Source: an uncultured Muribaculaceae bacterium (lineage in GTDB: Bacteria; Bacteroidota; Bacteroidia; Bacteroidales; Muribaculaceae). From it: a stretch of 64,000 nucleotides of DNA. A program made the translations under genes and the position numbers. Positions 1 to 8,258 of this stretch are shown piece after piece (position 1 is the first letter of the stretch; each line of letters opens with the position of its first letter). The stretch lies in NCBI GenBank assembly GCA_910579675.1, contig CAJTUF010000002.1:124001-188000 (forward strand), in the 5' to 3' direction. A model generated the notes under the pieces. That model was not told the DNA's origin, made no database searches, and saw only the letters and a program-made list of their open reading frames with translations.

Positions 1-404
1 TCGAGGCCATTCAGCTCAAAGAGCTTGGCCGAGCTGACTTTGTCGAAAAGGTCGCGGGTGAGAGAGGGGCTGCTGCAGGGGCAGTAGATGTCGGGATGGG
101 AGGCGGCTATGTCAGCGGCCACCACGGTGGCTCCGTCGACAAACGGCAGAAGCACCGTCAGGTCATTGCGGTGCATCAACTCCACGATGTCAGTTTCCAC
201 GGCCGGATCGCTCCAGCGCAAGCCGGTAGCCACACGGCCTATAGCCGCTATGGGCTCCTCGGCTGTAAGCTCGTAGCTCATAATGTCGGCTCTGTAGCCA
301 TGAGCGGCGGCGGCGCGTGTCAGGCAGCGGGCCATGGTGAGGCGCTTGGCCCCTCCGAGAAACAGGAAGCCGAGGCGCCGTTGTGTCGGGTCGGGTGAGC
401 TCAT
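1..404 (-). CDS. ATP-grasp family protein, N-terminal part (cut by window start)
   Basis: The minus strand reads from ATG at 404 to the window edge without a stop (about 134 residues; the rest lies outside). The start overlaps the stop of the upstream dehydratase gene as ATGA, so the two are translationally coupled. The protein opens with a glycine-rich strand (FLFLGGAKR), then LTMARCLTRAAAAHGY and a stretch ending TVLLPFVDGATVVAADIA. This is the pre-ATP-grasp fold of carbamoyl-phosphate-synthase-like ligases found in Bacteroidales sugar-biosynthesis clusters. No ATP-binding residues fall in the visible part. Inferred role: ligase or kinase acting on a nucleotide-sugar or nonulosonic-acid intermediate made with the neighbouring dehydratase. 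The family call rests on fold resemblance and context only. Confidence 0.6.
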   Translation of the reverse strand, partial: MSSPDPTQRRLGFLFLGGAKRLTMARCLTRAAAAHGYRADIMSYELTAEEPIAAIGRVATGLRWSDPAVETDIVELMHRNDLTVLLPFVDGATVVAADIAASHPDIYCPCSSPSLTRDLFDKVSSAKLFELNGL

Positions 405-1378
405 CGGTTGTAGATGTCGGGTTTGTACTTGGCAAGGTTGGCCGGATCGGTAAACCAGTCGATGGTCTGCTGCAGACCTTGAGTCAGACTAAATCGTGGG
501 GCCCAGCCGGTGAGCTCGCGGAGTCGGGAGCTGTCGCCACACAGGCGGCGCACCTCGGAGGCTGCAGGGCGCAGGCGGGCCGGATCGGTGACCCATGTCA
601 CGTCGGCTCCCATGAGCGAGGCTATGGTCTGGAGAGTTTCGGCCATCGACACTTCGGAGCCGGTGGCAATGTTGATCTCCTGCCCCTCCACTCCGGCGGC
701 GCGGGCTATGGCGATGAATCCGGCGGCGGTGTCGGCCACATAGTTGAAGTCGCGGGTGGGGGTGAGGTCGCCCACCTTGATCTCGCGTCGGCCCGAAGCT
801 ATCTGCGATATGATTGTGGGGATTATGGCTCGGGCGCTCTGGCGCGGTCCGTAGGTATTGAACGGACGCGCTATCACCACCGGCAGATCGAAGGCCGCGT
901 GGAAGCTGAGGGCCAAGGCGTCGGCTCCGATCTTCGTGGCCGAATAGGGGCTTTGTGGTTGCCGGGGATGGGTCTCGCTGATAGGCACTGTTATGGCGGT
1001 GCCGTAGACCTCGCTGGTGGAGGTGACTATGATGCGGTCGACGGCGGCGGCGCGGGCGCCCTGAAGCATATTGAGCGTGCCGCGTATATTGGTGTCGACA
1101 TAGCTGTCGGGGGCGGCGTAGCTGTAGGGTATGGCTATGAGGGCCGCCAGATGAAACACAGTGTCGATACCTGTGCAGAGCTCGCGGCAGAAGTCGGGGT
1201 CGCGCACGTCGCCGAGCACCGTCTCGAGGGCTGGATGGCTGATCCCTTCGAGCCAGCCCAGATTTCCAAAGGAATTGTAGAGGCACAGGGCCCTCACTTC
1301 AACACCCTCCGCAAGAAGAGCTTGGGTAAGATGAGAGCCGATGAAGCCGTCGGCTCCGGTCACAAGTACTTTTTTCAT
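401..1378 (-). CDS. NAD-dependent 4,6-dehydratase, LegB-like (UDP-GlcNAc type)
   Basis: 325-residue extended SDR enzyme. The N-terminal Rossmann motif TGADGFIGS is at residues 7-15, the catalytic region TSTSEVYG at 119-126, and the Tyr-Lys pair is Y145/K149 (PYSATK). The nucleotide-sugar region follows (RPFNTYGPRQSARAIIP). Length and the LYNSFGNLGWL segment fit the LegB-type family that 4,6-dehydrates UDP-GlcNAc on the way to legionaminic acid and related sugars. Substrate is family inference. The gene is coupled by ATGA to the ATP-grasp gene. Together they look like the end of a surface-polysaccharide or glycan-decoration locus outside the window. A weak TAATTTTG-like box lies on the minus strand at 1400-1407. 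Confidence 0.8.
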   Translation of the reverse strand: MKKVLVTGADGFIGSHLTQALLAEGVEVRALCLYNSFGNLGWLEGISHPALETVLGDVRDPDFCRELCTGIDTVFHLAALIAIPYSYAAPDSYVDTNIRGTLNMLQGARAAAVDRIIVTSTSEVYGTAITVPISETHPRQPQSPYSATKIGADALALSFHAAFDLPVVIARPFNTYGPRQSARAIIPTIISQIASGRREIKVGDLTPTRDFNYVADTAAGFIAIARAAGVEGQEINIATGSEVSMAETLQTIASLMGADVTWVTDPARLRPAASEVRRLCGDSSRLRELTGWAPRFSLTQGLQQTIDWFTDPANLAKYKPDIYNR

Positions 1379-1436
1379 TGTATTCCGTGTTTATTTCAGC
1401 AAAATTACACAAAAAAGTTGAATATCCCTATTCGGT

Positions 1437-1467
1437 TTTGCCATCACGGATTAAATATCTACCTTTG
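1437..1467 (+). promoter_or_regulatory. Bacteroidales-type promoter of the FadL-like gene
   Basis: TTTG at 1437-1440 and TACCTTTG at 1460-1467 are separated by 19 bases, a full match to the known Bacteroides -33/-7 consensus. The predicted transcript starts near 1471, giving a leader of about 30 bases before ATG 1503. Confidence 0.75.
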
Positions 1468-1502
1468 CCCCGTTTTACTCTTTTTTCGTTATAAGTTTAT
1501 TT

Positions 1503-2819
1503 ATGAGAAAATATTTAGTTCTCTCGGCGGCCATGCTCTCCGCTTGTGCGGCGATGGCCGAAGGTTATCAGATCAACACCCTGAGCGCCAGACAGCTCGG
1601 TATGGGACATACCGGCACCGCGCTCAAATTAGGGTCCGAGAGCATGATCTTCAATCCGGCCGGTCTGGCGTTTTCGGAGCGCACTCTCGACATCTCAGCC
1701 TCCGTGACCAGCATCAAGGCCGATGCCAAAGCTATCCACGACGGTGCCACCTATCGCACCGACAATGGCATCAGCACCCCTCTGGCAGTCAACGCGGCTT
1801 TCCGCATCTACGATAATCTACAGGCGGGCGTAAGCTTCTACACCCCCTATGGAAGCGCCATCAACTGGACCCGCAACTGGCCCGGCGCCACTCTCAGCCA
1901 GAAAGTCAACCTCAAGACCTATACAGTCCAGCCCTCGATATCGTGGCGAATCACACCGAAGCTCTCGGTAGGCGCGGGCCTCATGATCACATGGGGCAGC
2001 GTGGATCTCGACAAGGCACTCATCAGCGGCGCCTCGTTTGATGCCGTGGTGGGCGCGATGGGTATTCCCGCCGAGCCCCTGGGCAATGCCGCTGCCGCCT
2101 CGATCAATCTCAACGGCACCTCCGATGTGGCTCTCGGAGCCAATCTCGGCGTGATGTACGACATCAACGACCAATGGACCGCCGGAGTCAACTTCCGTAC
2201 CCGCATGGGCATGAAGGTGGGTGCGGGAATGGCGCGTGTCAGCTACGCCAACTCCCTGGCCGAGAGTGTGCTCGAAAGCAAGCTCAGCCTCATCAACGAA
2301 TCCGACTTCGCAGCCTCTATGCCATGTCCGTGGATTCTCAAGCTGGGAGTGGCTTATAAGCCTATAGAGGATCTCACCCTCGCCTTCGACGCTCAGCTCA
2401 CCGGATGGAACACCTACCGCGAGCTCAATATCATCTTTCCCGATCCGCTGCAGTCGTTCAACCAGACCATCACCAAGGACTACCGCAATGCCTGGTGTTT
2501 CCATCTCGGAGCACAGTATGCGCTCACCAAAAGGTTTGACCTCCGTGCCGGTCTGATGGTCGACACCACTCCGGTCAACGATGCCTATTATAACCCCGAG
2601 ACCCCCGGCATGACCAAGATCGAGCCCACCGTGGGCTTCTCGTTCCGCCCCATCGACAATCTGTCGATCGATCTTGCCATGATGTATGTGGCAGGACTGG
2701 GAGCCGATAATGTGAGCTGCCCCTACACCGACCTCCTCACCGGCAAACCGGGTGAATTTAAGGCCGATTACCGTGTCCACGCTTTCGCTCCCTCGATAGG
2801 GGTGAACTACTCGTTCTGA
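1503..2819 (+). CDS. Outer-membrane OmpP1/FadL-type transporter
   Basis: 438 residues. A signal peptide ends near residue 19 (AMA/EGYQ). The mature N-terminus has the family hallmark: a Gln/Leu-rich hatch followed by RQLGMGHTGTALKLGSESMIFNPAGLAF, close to the NPA signature of FadL/TodX proteins. The rest alternates amphipathic strands and ends in aromatic YSF, as expected for a 14-strand barrel with a C-terminal Phe. FadL proteins let long-chain fatty acids or other hydrophobic compounds cross the outer membrane; the actual ligand is unknown. The gene stands alone: its own promoter at 1437-1467 and a large hairpin just downstream, with a convergent peroxidase gene beyond. Confidence 0.85.
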   Translation: MRKYLVLSAAMLSACAAMAEGYQINTLSARQLGMGHTGTALKLGSESMIFNPAGLAFSERTLDISASVTSIKADAKAIHDGATYRTDNGISTPLAVNAAFRIYDNLQAGVSFYTPYGSAINWTRNWPGATLSQKVNLKTYTVQPSISWRITPKLSVGAGLMITWGSVDLDKALISGASFDAVVGAMGIPAEPLGNAAAASINLNGTSDVALGANLGVMYDINDQWTAGVNFRTRMGMKVGAGMARVSYANSLAESVLESKLSLINESDFAASMPCPWILKLGVAYKPIEDLTLAFDAQLTGWNTYRELNIIFPDPLQSFNQTITKDYRNAWCFHLGAQYALTKRFDLRAGLMVDTTPVNDAYYNPETPGMTKIEPTVGFSFRPIDNLSIDLAMMYVAGLGADNVSCPYTDLLTGKPGEFKADYRVHAFAPSIGVNYSF

Positions 2820-2830
2820 TCAGCTTCAAC

Positions 2831-2890
2831 CATACACAACGAGGCGCCCCCCGGCAATCCGGATTGCCGGGGGCGCCTCGCTGTGTATGT
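2831..2890. terminator. Bidirectional terminator hairpin
   Basis: A long inverted repeat runs from CATACACA (2831) to TGTGTATG (2882-2889). Its GC core of about 19 bp has arms at 2841-2860 and 2861-2879 and one unpaired C. It sits between the convergent FadL-like and tpx genes and can serve both. Confidence 0.75.
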
Positions 2891-2902
2891 AAATGTGAGA
2901 GG

Positions 2903-3418
2903 TTATTTTTTGCTTTCGGCGCGGATCACGCTCAGAGCGGCCTCATAGTCGGGCTCATGGGTGATCTCCTCAACCAGTTCGCGGTAGGCGATGCGGCGCT
3001 CGCGGTCGATGACCACCACGGCGCGTGCAAGCAGACCGGCGAGAGGGCCGTCGCAGAGCATCACGCCATACTTCTGGGCAAAGAGCGGGGATCGGAATGC
3101 CGACGCCACCACCACATTGTCGATGCCTTCGGCGGTGCAGAAGCGGCCCATGGCAAAGGGGAGATCCATCGACACGCATATCACGGCGGTGTCGGGCATC
3201 TTGGCGGCTTCTTCGTTGAAGCGTCTTACCGAGCGGGCACACACTTCGGTGTCGAGGCTGGGGAAGATGTTTAGCACAACGGTCTTGTCTTTGAAATCAA
3301 GACACTGCACGCGGCTGAGGTCGCGGCCGGTGAGGTGGAAGCAGGGGGCAAGTGAGTCGACCTGCGGGAGGGTGCCATAGGTGTGGCATGGCTGGCCTTT
3401 GAAATAAACGGTCTCCAT
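2903..3418 (-). CDS. tpx: Thiol peroxidase (2-Cys, Tpx type)
   Basis: 171 residues, the normal Tpx length. The peroxidatic cysteine is C60 in PSLDTEVCARSV (family form PSxDTxVC). The resolving cysteine is C94 in DLPFAMGRFC. Both residues of the atypical 2-Cys mechanism are therefore present. The enzyme reduces H2O2 and alkyl hydroperoxides in the cytoplasm or periplasm using thioredoxin, protecting an anaerobe from transient oxygen. No signal peptide is visible. It is monocistronic, convergent with the FadL-like gene and sharing its terminator; the upstream gene on the same strand is 55 bases away and functionally unrelated. Confidence 0.93.
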   Translation of the reverse strand: METVYFKGQPCHTYGTLPQVDSLAPCFHLTGRDLSRVQCLDFKDKTVVLNIFPSLDTEVCARSVRRFNEEAAKMPDTAVICVSMDLPFAMGRFCTAEGIDNVVVASAFRSPLFAQKYGVMLCDGPLAGLLARAVVVIDRERRIAYRELVEEITHEPDYEAALSVIRAESKK

Positions 3419-3473
3419 ATCTGGGGTATGAGTGGGTGTGTGTGTTATGTATTACTTTCTTACAATCGGATGG

Positions 3474-4676
3474 TCATGGCTTCATGCCCATCATCTTTTT
3501 TAAAACGTCTGACGACAACGAATTGTTGTAGCCGGCTATAAAGTCGGTGACAATGCCGTTGCGCCCGGCAAACACTATTGCGGGGAGCGTGGAGCCGGCG
3601 CCGCAGTCGCGGGCAATGGCGCGGGCGCTCAGCAGGATGGTCTCGTCGGTCGCGGGCTCGGCTATCACGGCTTCAACATCGTCGGGATTGGTGTCAGTGA
3701 AAGCCCAGAGGATATCCATGCGCCACGGGAGCTGCGCGGCAGCTTCTCTCACGGCGGCTATCACCTTGGGAGTGAACTCGCTGCGGGCCTCCAGCATCAC
3801 TACAGCCGTAGGGGCGTCGAGGCTTTGCGAGGTATTGCGGGCAAAGCGTGTGCCGGTCGAGGTGGGGGCGGCGATGGCAGGCAGATGACGTCCCGGAAGA
3901 TTTTCCAGCCGGTAAGATGAGGTGCGGTATCGCTCAAACTGGTCGGGATATACCGCCATCAGCGCCTCCTCGGTCACCGGGGCGGGTGTGGTTCCGGCAT
4001 CATGCGGCCGAGCTATATTGACTGTTATGGTCTGCTCGCCTATCGACCCGGTGTTGTTTTCGAGCACCACGCGTCTCGGGGTGAGGGTGGCGCCGGGGTA
4101 GAATAGATATTCACCCTCCGATGCCACATTGCCGTTGACGGTCATGCGCGTGAGCAGGGCCACTGCCTTCTCGCCCCCCACAATGGTGTCGGGGCGGACG
4201 CTGAGGCTGTAGCGCGGATCGTCGGCCATATCTCTCAGCTTTGCCGCCATCAGGGCGGGCACAAGGTCGGCAAACTGCGAGGTTACAGCTATGCCCCCTT
4301 TCACCGGGCGGGTAAAGGTGGCGACATCGGCGGGCATATGCCTCTCCCTCAGCCGCTCGGCGGTAAGGGAGTAGTGGTTGCCTGAAAAGTAGGAGGTGAA
4401 TCCGTGGTCGGCGGCGGTGGGTTCCGACATACCGGGACGATGGGTCACCGTCCAGTCAATCAGGTAGGCGGCCGGGCAGAGGGTGTCGGCGGGGGCCGGA
4501 GTCTGGTTGAGCACCAGAGCATATACCACATCGTCGGTGAGCTGGGGCATAGTGACAGAAAAAGTGGCCTCCGCGCTGTATGCCGCCGTGTCGATCCGGT
4601 TGATGAGCTCGATGGGGGTGGCAGGGGTGGAGGCCAGCGCTGTCGCAGCGATAAGGGTGGTGATGAATGACATCAT
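3474..4676 (-). CDS. Secreted protein with thioredoxin-like C-terminal domain
   Basis: 400 residues with a short N-terminal hydrophobic segment (MMSFITTLIAATALAS) that looks like a signal peptide. Residues about 20-250 are beta-rich and resemble LolA/DUF2092-type lipoprotein-carrier folds (weak). Residues about 285-400 read like a thioredoxin fold with a conserved tail: a PAIVFAGRNGIV strand and a GYN motif. The usual CXXC is absent; only a lone Cys occurs in RDCGAGS. It is therefore unlikely to be a dithiol oxidoreductase and may be a binding or chaperone-like periplasmic protein. I cannot name a family with confidence. Two adjacent ATGs (MM) make the exact start ambiguous by one codon. Upstream, 4677-4792 holds no clear promoter. 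Confidence 0.6.
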   Translation of the reverse strand: MMSFITTLIAATALASTPATPIELINRIDTAAYSAEATFSVTMPQLTDDVVYALVLNQTPAPADTLCPAAYLIDWTVTHRPGMSEPTAADHGFTSYFSGNHYSLTAERLRERHMPADVATFTRPVKGGIAVTSQFADLVPALMAAKLRDMADDPRYSLSVRPDTIVGGEKAVALLTRMTVNGNVASEGEYLFYPGATLTPRRVVLENNTGSIGEQTITVNIARPHDAGTTPAPVTEEALMAVYPDQFERYRTSSYRLENLPGRHLPAIAAPTSTGTRFARNTSQSLDAPTAVVMLEARSEFTPKVIAAVREAAAQLPWRMDILWAFTDTNPDDVEAVIAEPATDETILLSARAIARDCGAGSTLPAIVFAGRNGIVTDFIAGYNNSLSSDVLKKMMGMKP

Positions 4677-4792
4677 GAGGGGGGATGATTGTAATTGCGT
4701 CGGAATAAGCTGATGGATGAATCTCTATGAAGGGTTTTCAGCATTACAACGCCCCATGGCGCATTATTGTTTCGCGGTGGCAATCATTTTCA

Positions 4793-5629
4793 CTAAACAC
4801 GGGGCCAAAGGTTGTGGAAATGACACACCGGCCCGTGGCCACGGCCTATGCGGTAGGCAGCCCCGGCCTCTATGGCTTTGGCGAGGTAGCTGTGGGCGCC
4901 TATTGCGGCTTCGGTGAGCGTATAGCCTTTGGCAAGGAATGCGGCGATGGCCGATGAGAGGGTGCAGCCGGTGCCGTGGGTGTTTACGGTGTCGATACGG
5001 GTGGTGGGGAGGCGCGTCACCCGGTCAGTCGAGGCGTCGTAGAAGTAGTCTATCAGGGTGTCGCTCCCTTCGAGATGGCCGGCCTTGAGAAGCACCGAGA
5101 TGCCTCGGCTCTGCCCATGGCCCAGACGGGATAGAGCCCTTACAGCATCGCCAAACTGATCCTGATGCTCCACTGTAGCGCCAAGGAGCAGCGAGGCTTC
5201 GGGGAGATTGGGGGTGATGACAGTGCTGTAGGGGATAAGCTTGTCGCGGAGAGTCCCTATAGCTTCTGGCATAAGCAGCGGGTCTCCCGAGGTGGCCACC
5301 ATCACAGGATCGAGCACTATATTGCCCACTTCGGGATACTCCCTGAGGGTGTCGAGCACCGTAATTATCAGCTCCGACGAGTGGAGCATACCAATCTTCA
5401 CGGCGTCGGTGCCAATGTCGCCCAGCACGGAGCGGATCTGACCGGCGACAAATGATTCCGGCACCGGGTGGACTCCGGTCACCCCGACGGTGTTTTCGTC
5501 GACTACAGCCACCACTGCAGTGGTGCCGAATACTCCGAGGGCTGAAAAGGTCTTGAGGTCGGCCTGAAGGCCGGCTCCGCCCGATGGATCGGAGCCGGCT
5601 ATGGTGAGCGCGCGATGATACTGTTTCAT
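4793..5629 (-). CDS. thiD: Hydroxymethylpyrimidine / phosphomethylpyrimidine kinase
   Basis: 278-residue ribokinase-fold enzyme. The opening strand is LTIAGSDPSGGAGLQADLKTF, with the substrate region near residues 10-25. VLDPVMVATSGDPLL lies mid-protein. The nucleotide/anion hole is HGTGCTLSSAIAAFLAKG near the C-terminus. ThiD phosphorylates HMP twice to HMP-PP, the substrate of ThiE. The start overlaps the tenA stop (ATGA), so ThiD is coupled to the HMP-salvage enzyme. It is the last gene of the thiamin operon controlled by the TPP riboswitch at 9751-9840. The C-terminus has a short His-rich tail (GHGPVCHFHN). Confidence 0.93.
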   Translation of the reverse strand: MKQYHRALTIAGSDPSGGAGLQADLKTFSALGVFGTTAVVAVVDENTVGVTGVHPVPESFVAGQIRSVLGDIGTDAVKIGMLHSSELIITVLDTLREYPEVGNIVLDPVMVATSGDPLLMPEAIGTLRDKLIPYSTVITPNLPEASLLLGATVEHQDQFGDAVRALSRLGHGQSRGISVLLKAGHLEGSDTLIDYFYDASTDRVTRLPTTRIDTVNTHGTGCTLSSAIAAFLAKGYTLTEAAIGAHSYLAKAIEAGAAYRIGRGHGPVCHFHNLWPRV

Positions 5630-6330
5630 AATTCAACAGGATAATTGAGGTCGGTATAGGCTGAATGCCAGAAGAGCCACTCCATGCGCGAGCACTCGGC
5701 ATACACCTCGGTCATGCGTTGCCTGACTGAGGTGGAAGCATCGGCAGCCATACGGTTGCAGAGCCCTATGGCCAGATCGGTCGATTCTTTGAACGCCGGA
5801 TCGGCATAGGTGTCAATCCATCGGTCATAGGGATTGCCGGAGGTGCGGTGGGCAGTGATCCACTCTCCCACCTCGCGGTAGATCCAGAAGCAGGGCAAAG
5901 TGGCGGCGGCCTCCACCTCTACCGGCTCATAGGCCATTGATTTGAGGAGAGAGGTGTAGAACAGGCACGCGGGACTCATCCGTGGTGCCGGACTTCCGGC
6001 AGTCATGCCGTCGAGAAATGATTGATGGAGAGCCTGCTCAACGGCCACCCCGTCGGCGGCAAATTTAAGGAACGCACTTCTGACCGATGGATCGCCTGTG
6101 CGCGAGGCTATGTGGGCGAGCACCCTTGAATATTGTCCGAGGTAGAGGCTGTCTTGCGAAATATAGCGCATGAATCTTTCGCGCGAGAGATTGCCTGCTG
6201 TGAGTTCTGTGACAAATGGCAGATGGAGAATGGCCTTGTAGGCTCTTTCGCCGGCGCGCCAGGCTTCGTGGCTCCAAGCTCCGGCAGGCGCATCAAAGGG
6301 TGATGCTGACGTGGAGGTGATCGGTGTCAT
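5626..6330 (-). CDS. tenA: Aminopyrimidine aminohydrolase / thiaminase II
   Basis: 234 residues from ATG 6330, chosen because this ATG overlaps the thiH stop as ATGA and gives a normal TenA length; an earlier in-frame ATG exists at 6378. The nucleophile Cys is C147 in ATLPCFWIYREVG. The C-terminal catalytic Glu lies in MEWLFWHSAY. TenA hydrolyses thiamin breakdown products (aminomethyl-pyrimidine) to HMP, and can split thiamin itself. Its place between thiH and thiD suggests the organism feeds salvaged HMP to ThiD and ThiE. No thiC is seen in this operon. Confidence 0.92.
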   Translation of the reverse strand: MTPITSTSASPFDAPAGAWSHEAWRAGERAYKAILHLPFVTELTAGNLSRERFMRYISQDSLYLGQYSRVLAHIASRTGDPSVRSAFLKFAADGVAVEQALHQSFLDGMTAGSPAPRMSPACLFYTSLLKSMAYEPVEVEAAATLPCFWIYREVGEWITAHRTSGNPYDRWIDTYADPAFKESTDLAIGLCNRMAADASTSVRQRMTEVYAECSRMEWLFWHSAYTDLNYPVEL

Positions 6331-7466
6331 AATGAGTTGGTCAATGAGGTGTCGAATATCCGGTCCCAGTCTTTCCACACCGGCTCGCGGCCGAGACGGC
6401 TCAGATCGGCGGCCACCTCGGCAGGCGAAGTGGCGTCGGAGATATCAAATTGGGCGAGTTCCTGATCGGCGCGGGCATACCCGCCCGGCTCAGTGTGCGA
6501 TCCGGCGCTCATGGTCGTCACGCCGAGAGTGGCCATATTATTTCGGAATGAGTGCTCCTCGCGTGTCGAATAGCTTATGTCGACATCCGGGTCGAAGATG
6601 CGGAATGCAAAAGTGACTTGGGCGAGCTCGCGGTCGCTCATGACCACGTTGGGCTGGAAGCCGCTCTCGCTCGGTCGCATGCGGGGGAAGTTGACTGAAT
6701 AGCGGGTCTTCCAATAGCGCTTGCGGAGATACACCAAGTGGCGGGCCATCATCGCGGCATCGGTGCGCCAATCTTCGAGCCCTATGAGCACACCCATGCC
6801 TATCTTGTGGACTCCGGCGAGCCCCATGCGGTCGAAGCCGTTGACTCGCCATTCAAAGTCGGATTTCATTCCGGCGGGATGATACACCTTATATCGCTCG
6901 CGGTGGTAGGTTTCCTGGAAGCATATCACACCGTTGAGGCCCGAGCGTGTGAGGCGGGCGTAGTCGTCGGTCGATAGAGGCATCACTTCGATGGTAAGGC
7001 TCGAGAAGTATGGGCGGCATATCTGCAGCGCCCGCTCGATGTAGTCGGTGCCGGCAGCGGCGGGATTTTCGCCCGTCACGATAAGAAGATTTTCAAAGGG
7101 GCCCATCTTCTTTATGCAGCGGCACTCCTCCTCGATCTGCTCCGGGGTGAGGATCACGCGCTTTATCTTATTGTGGCGGTTGAAGCCGCAGTAGACGCAC
7201 GAGTTGGTGCATGAGTTGGTGATATACATAGGAATGAACATCGAGATGGTCTTGCCGAAACGTTGCTCGGTGAGAGCGCGGCTGCGGCGTGCCATCAGCT
7301 CGAGATATGGGGCGGCGGCAGGGGATAGGAGTGCCAGCATATCGGTGTCGGTAAGGGTGCCAGTGGGGCGGGAGAGGGCGCGCTCCACGTCGGCGCCTGT
7401 TTTCGATGCTATCTCGGCGCAGGTGGTGTCCCAGTCGTAGTGGGATTTAAGATAGTCGCTGAACAT
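6327..7466 (-). CDS. thiH: 2-iminoacetate synthase (radical SAM), ThiH
   Basis: 379 residues. The radical SAM cluster motif CxxxCxxC is C86-C90-C93 (CTNSCVYCGF). The ThiH/BATS features follow: GENPAAAGTDYI, QETYHRERYKVYHP and a C-terminal SAGSHTEPGGYA. ThiH cleaves tyrosine to dehydroglycine and p-cresol, supplying the glycine-derived part of the thiazole ring in anaerobes (ThiO does this in aerobes). The gene lies one base after thiG and is coupled to tenA through ATGA. The choice of ThiH over ThiO agrees with a strict anaerobe. Confidence 0.95.
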   Translation of the reverse strand: MFSDYLKSHYDWDTTCAEIASKTGADVERALSRPTGTLTDTDMLALLSPAAAPYLELMARRSRALTEQRFGKTISMFIPMYITNSCTNSCVYCGFNRHNKIKRVILTPEQIEEECRCIKKMGPFENLLIVTGENPAAAGTDYIERALQICRPYFSSLTIEVMPLSTDDYARLTRSGLNGVICFQETYHRERYKVYHPAGMKSDFEWRVNGFDRMGLAGVHKIGMGVLIGLEDWRTDAAMMARHLVYLRKRYWKTRYSVNFPRMRPSESGFQPNVVMSDRELAQVTFAFRIFDPDVDISYSTREEHSFRNNMATLGVTTMSAGSHTEPGGYARADQELAQFDISDATSPAEVAADLSRLGREPVWKDWDRIFDTSLTNSL

Positions 7467-7467
7467 G

Positions 7468-8256
7468 TCAGTCGAGGAATGAGGTGAGCGGACTGGTTGC
7501 TGCGGCCTGGAGTGCTACCCCTCCGAGTCCGGCAAGATAGGCAGTGCGGCCCGCCTCGGTGGCGGCGGCAAAGGCGCGGGCCATGGCTTCGGGATCGCCG
7601 GCCACGGCAATGGCAGTGTTGACCAACACGGCATCGGCGCCCATCTCCATGGCCTCGGCGGCATGGGAGGGGGCCCCGAGCCCGGCATCGACCACCACCG
7701 GCACCCGGCTCTGCTCGATGATGATGCGCAGCAGCTCGCGGGTCACCAATCCGCGGTTAGACCCTATAGGGGCGGCGAGCGGCATCACTGTGGCTGCTCC
7801 GGCCTCTTCGAGCCGTTTGCACAGCACAGGGTCGGCCTGGATATAAGGGAGCACCACAAATCCCATCCGTGCGAGTTCTTCGGTGGCTTTGAGGGTCTCC
7901 ACCGGGTCGGGGAGCAGATAGCGCGGGTCGGGATGAATCTCGAGCTTGATGAAATCGGTTCCGAATGCCTCGCGGGCGAGCTGGGCGGCAAGCACAGCCT
8001 CGGCTGCGTCGCGCACTCCTGAGGTGTTGGGGAGCAGCTGTATGTCGGCGGCATGGATTATGTGGCCGAGCATATCGTCGTCGGAGGTGCGCTCCATGTC
8101 GATGCGTTTCATGGCCACAGTCACCATCTGTGTGCCCGATGCCTTGATTGCTTTGGCCATCTGGTCGTTCGACCGGAATTTTCCGGTGCCGGTGAAGAGG
8201 CGCGAAGTAAATTCTCGGCCTCCTATGATGAGTGAATCCTTGGGATTGGTTGTCAT
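7468..8256 (-). CDS. thiG: Thiazole synthase
   Basis: 262-residue TIM barrel. The Schiff-base lysine lies in TDFIKLEIHPD. VLPYIQADPVL and MPLAAPIGSNRG are typical ThiG loops, followed by VVVDAGLGAPSHAAEAMEMGADAVLVNTAIA. ThiG condenses DXP, dehydroglycine and ThiS-thiocarboxylate sulfur into the thiazole carboxylate phosphate. It lies 2 bases downstream of thiE and 1 base upstream of thiH in the operon. Confidence 0.95.
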   Translation of the reverse strand: MTTNPKDSLIIGGREFTSRLFTGTGKFRSNDQMAKAIKASGTQMVTVAMKRIDMERTSDDDMLGHIIHAADIQLLPNTSGVRDAAEAVLAAQLAREAFGTDFIKLEIHPDPRYLLPDPVETLKATEELARMGFVVLPYIQADPVLCKRLEEAGAATVMPLAAPIGSNRGLVTRELLRIIIEQSRVPVVVDAGLGAPSHAAEAMEMGADAVLVNTAIAVAGDPEAMARAFAAATEAGRTAYLAGLGGVALQAAATSPLTSFLD

Positions 8257-8258
8257 GG

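Noticed and set aside
383..1816. 477-codon plus-strand open frame across the dehydratase and the porin start
   Set aside because: It is antisense to two clear genes, with Gly/His/Arg-rich low-complexity translation and no family resemblance.
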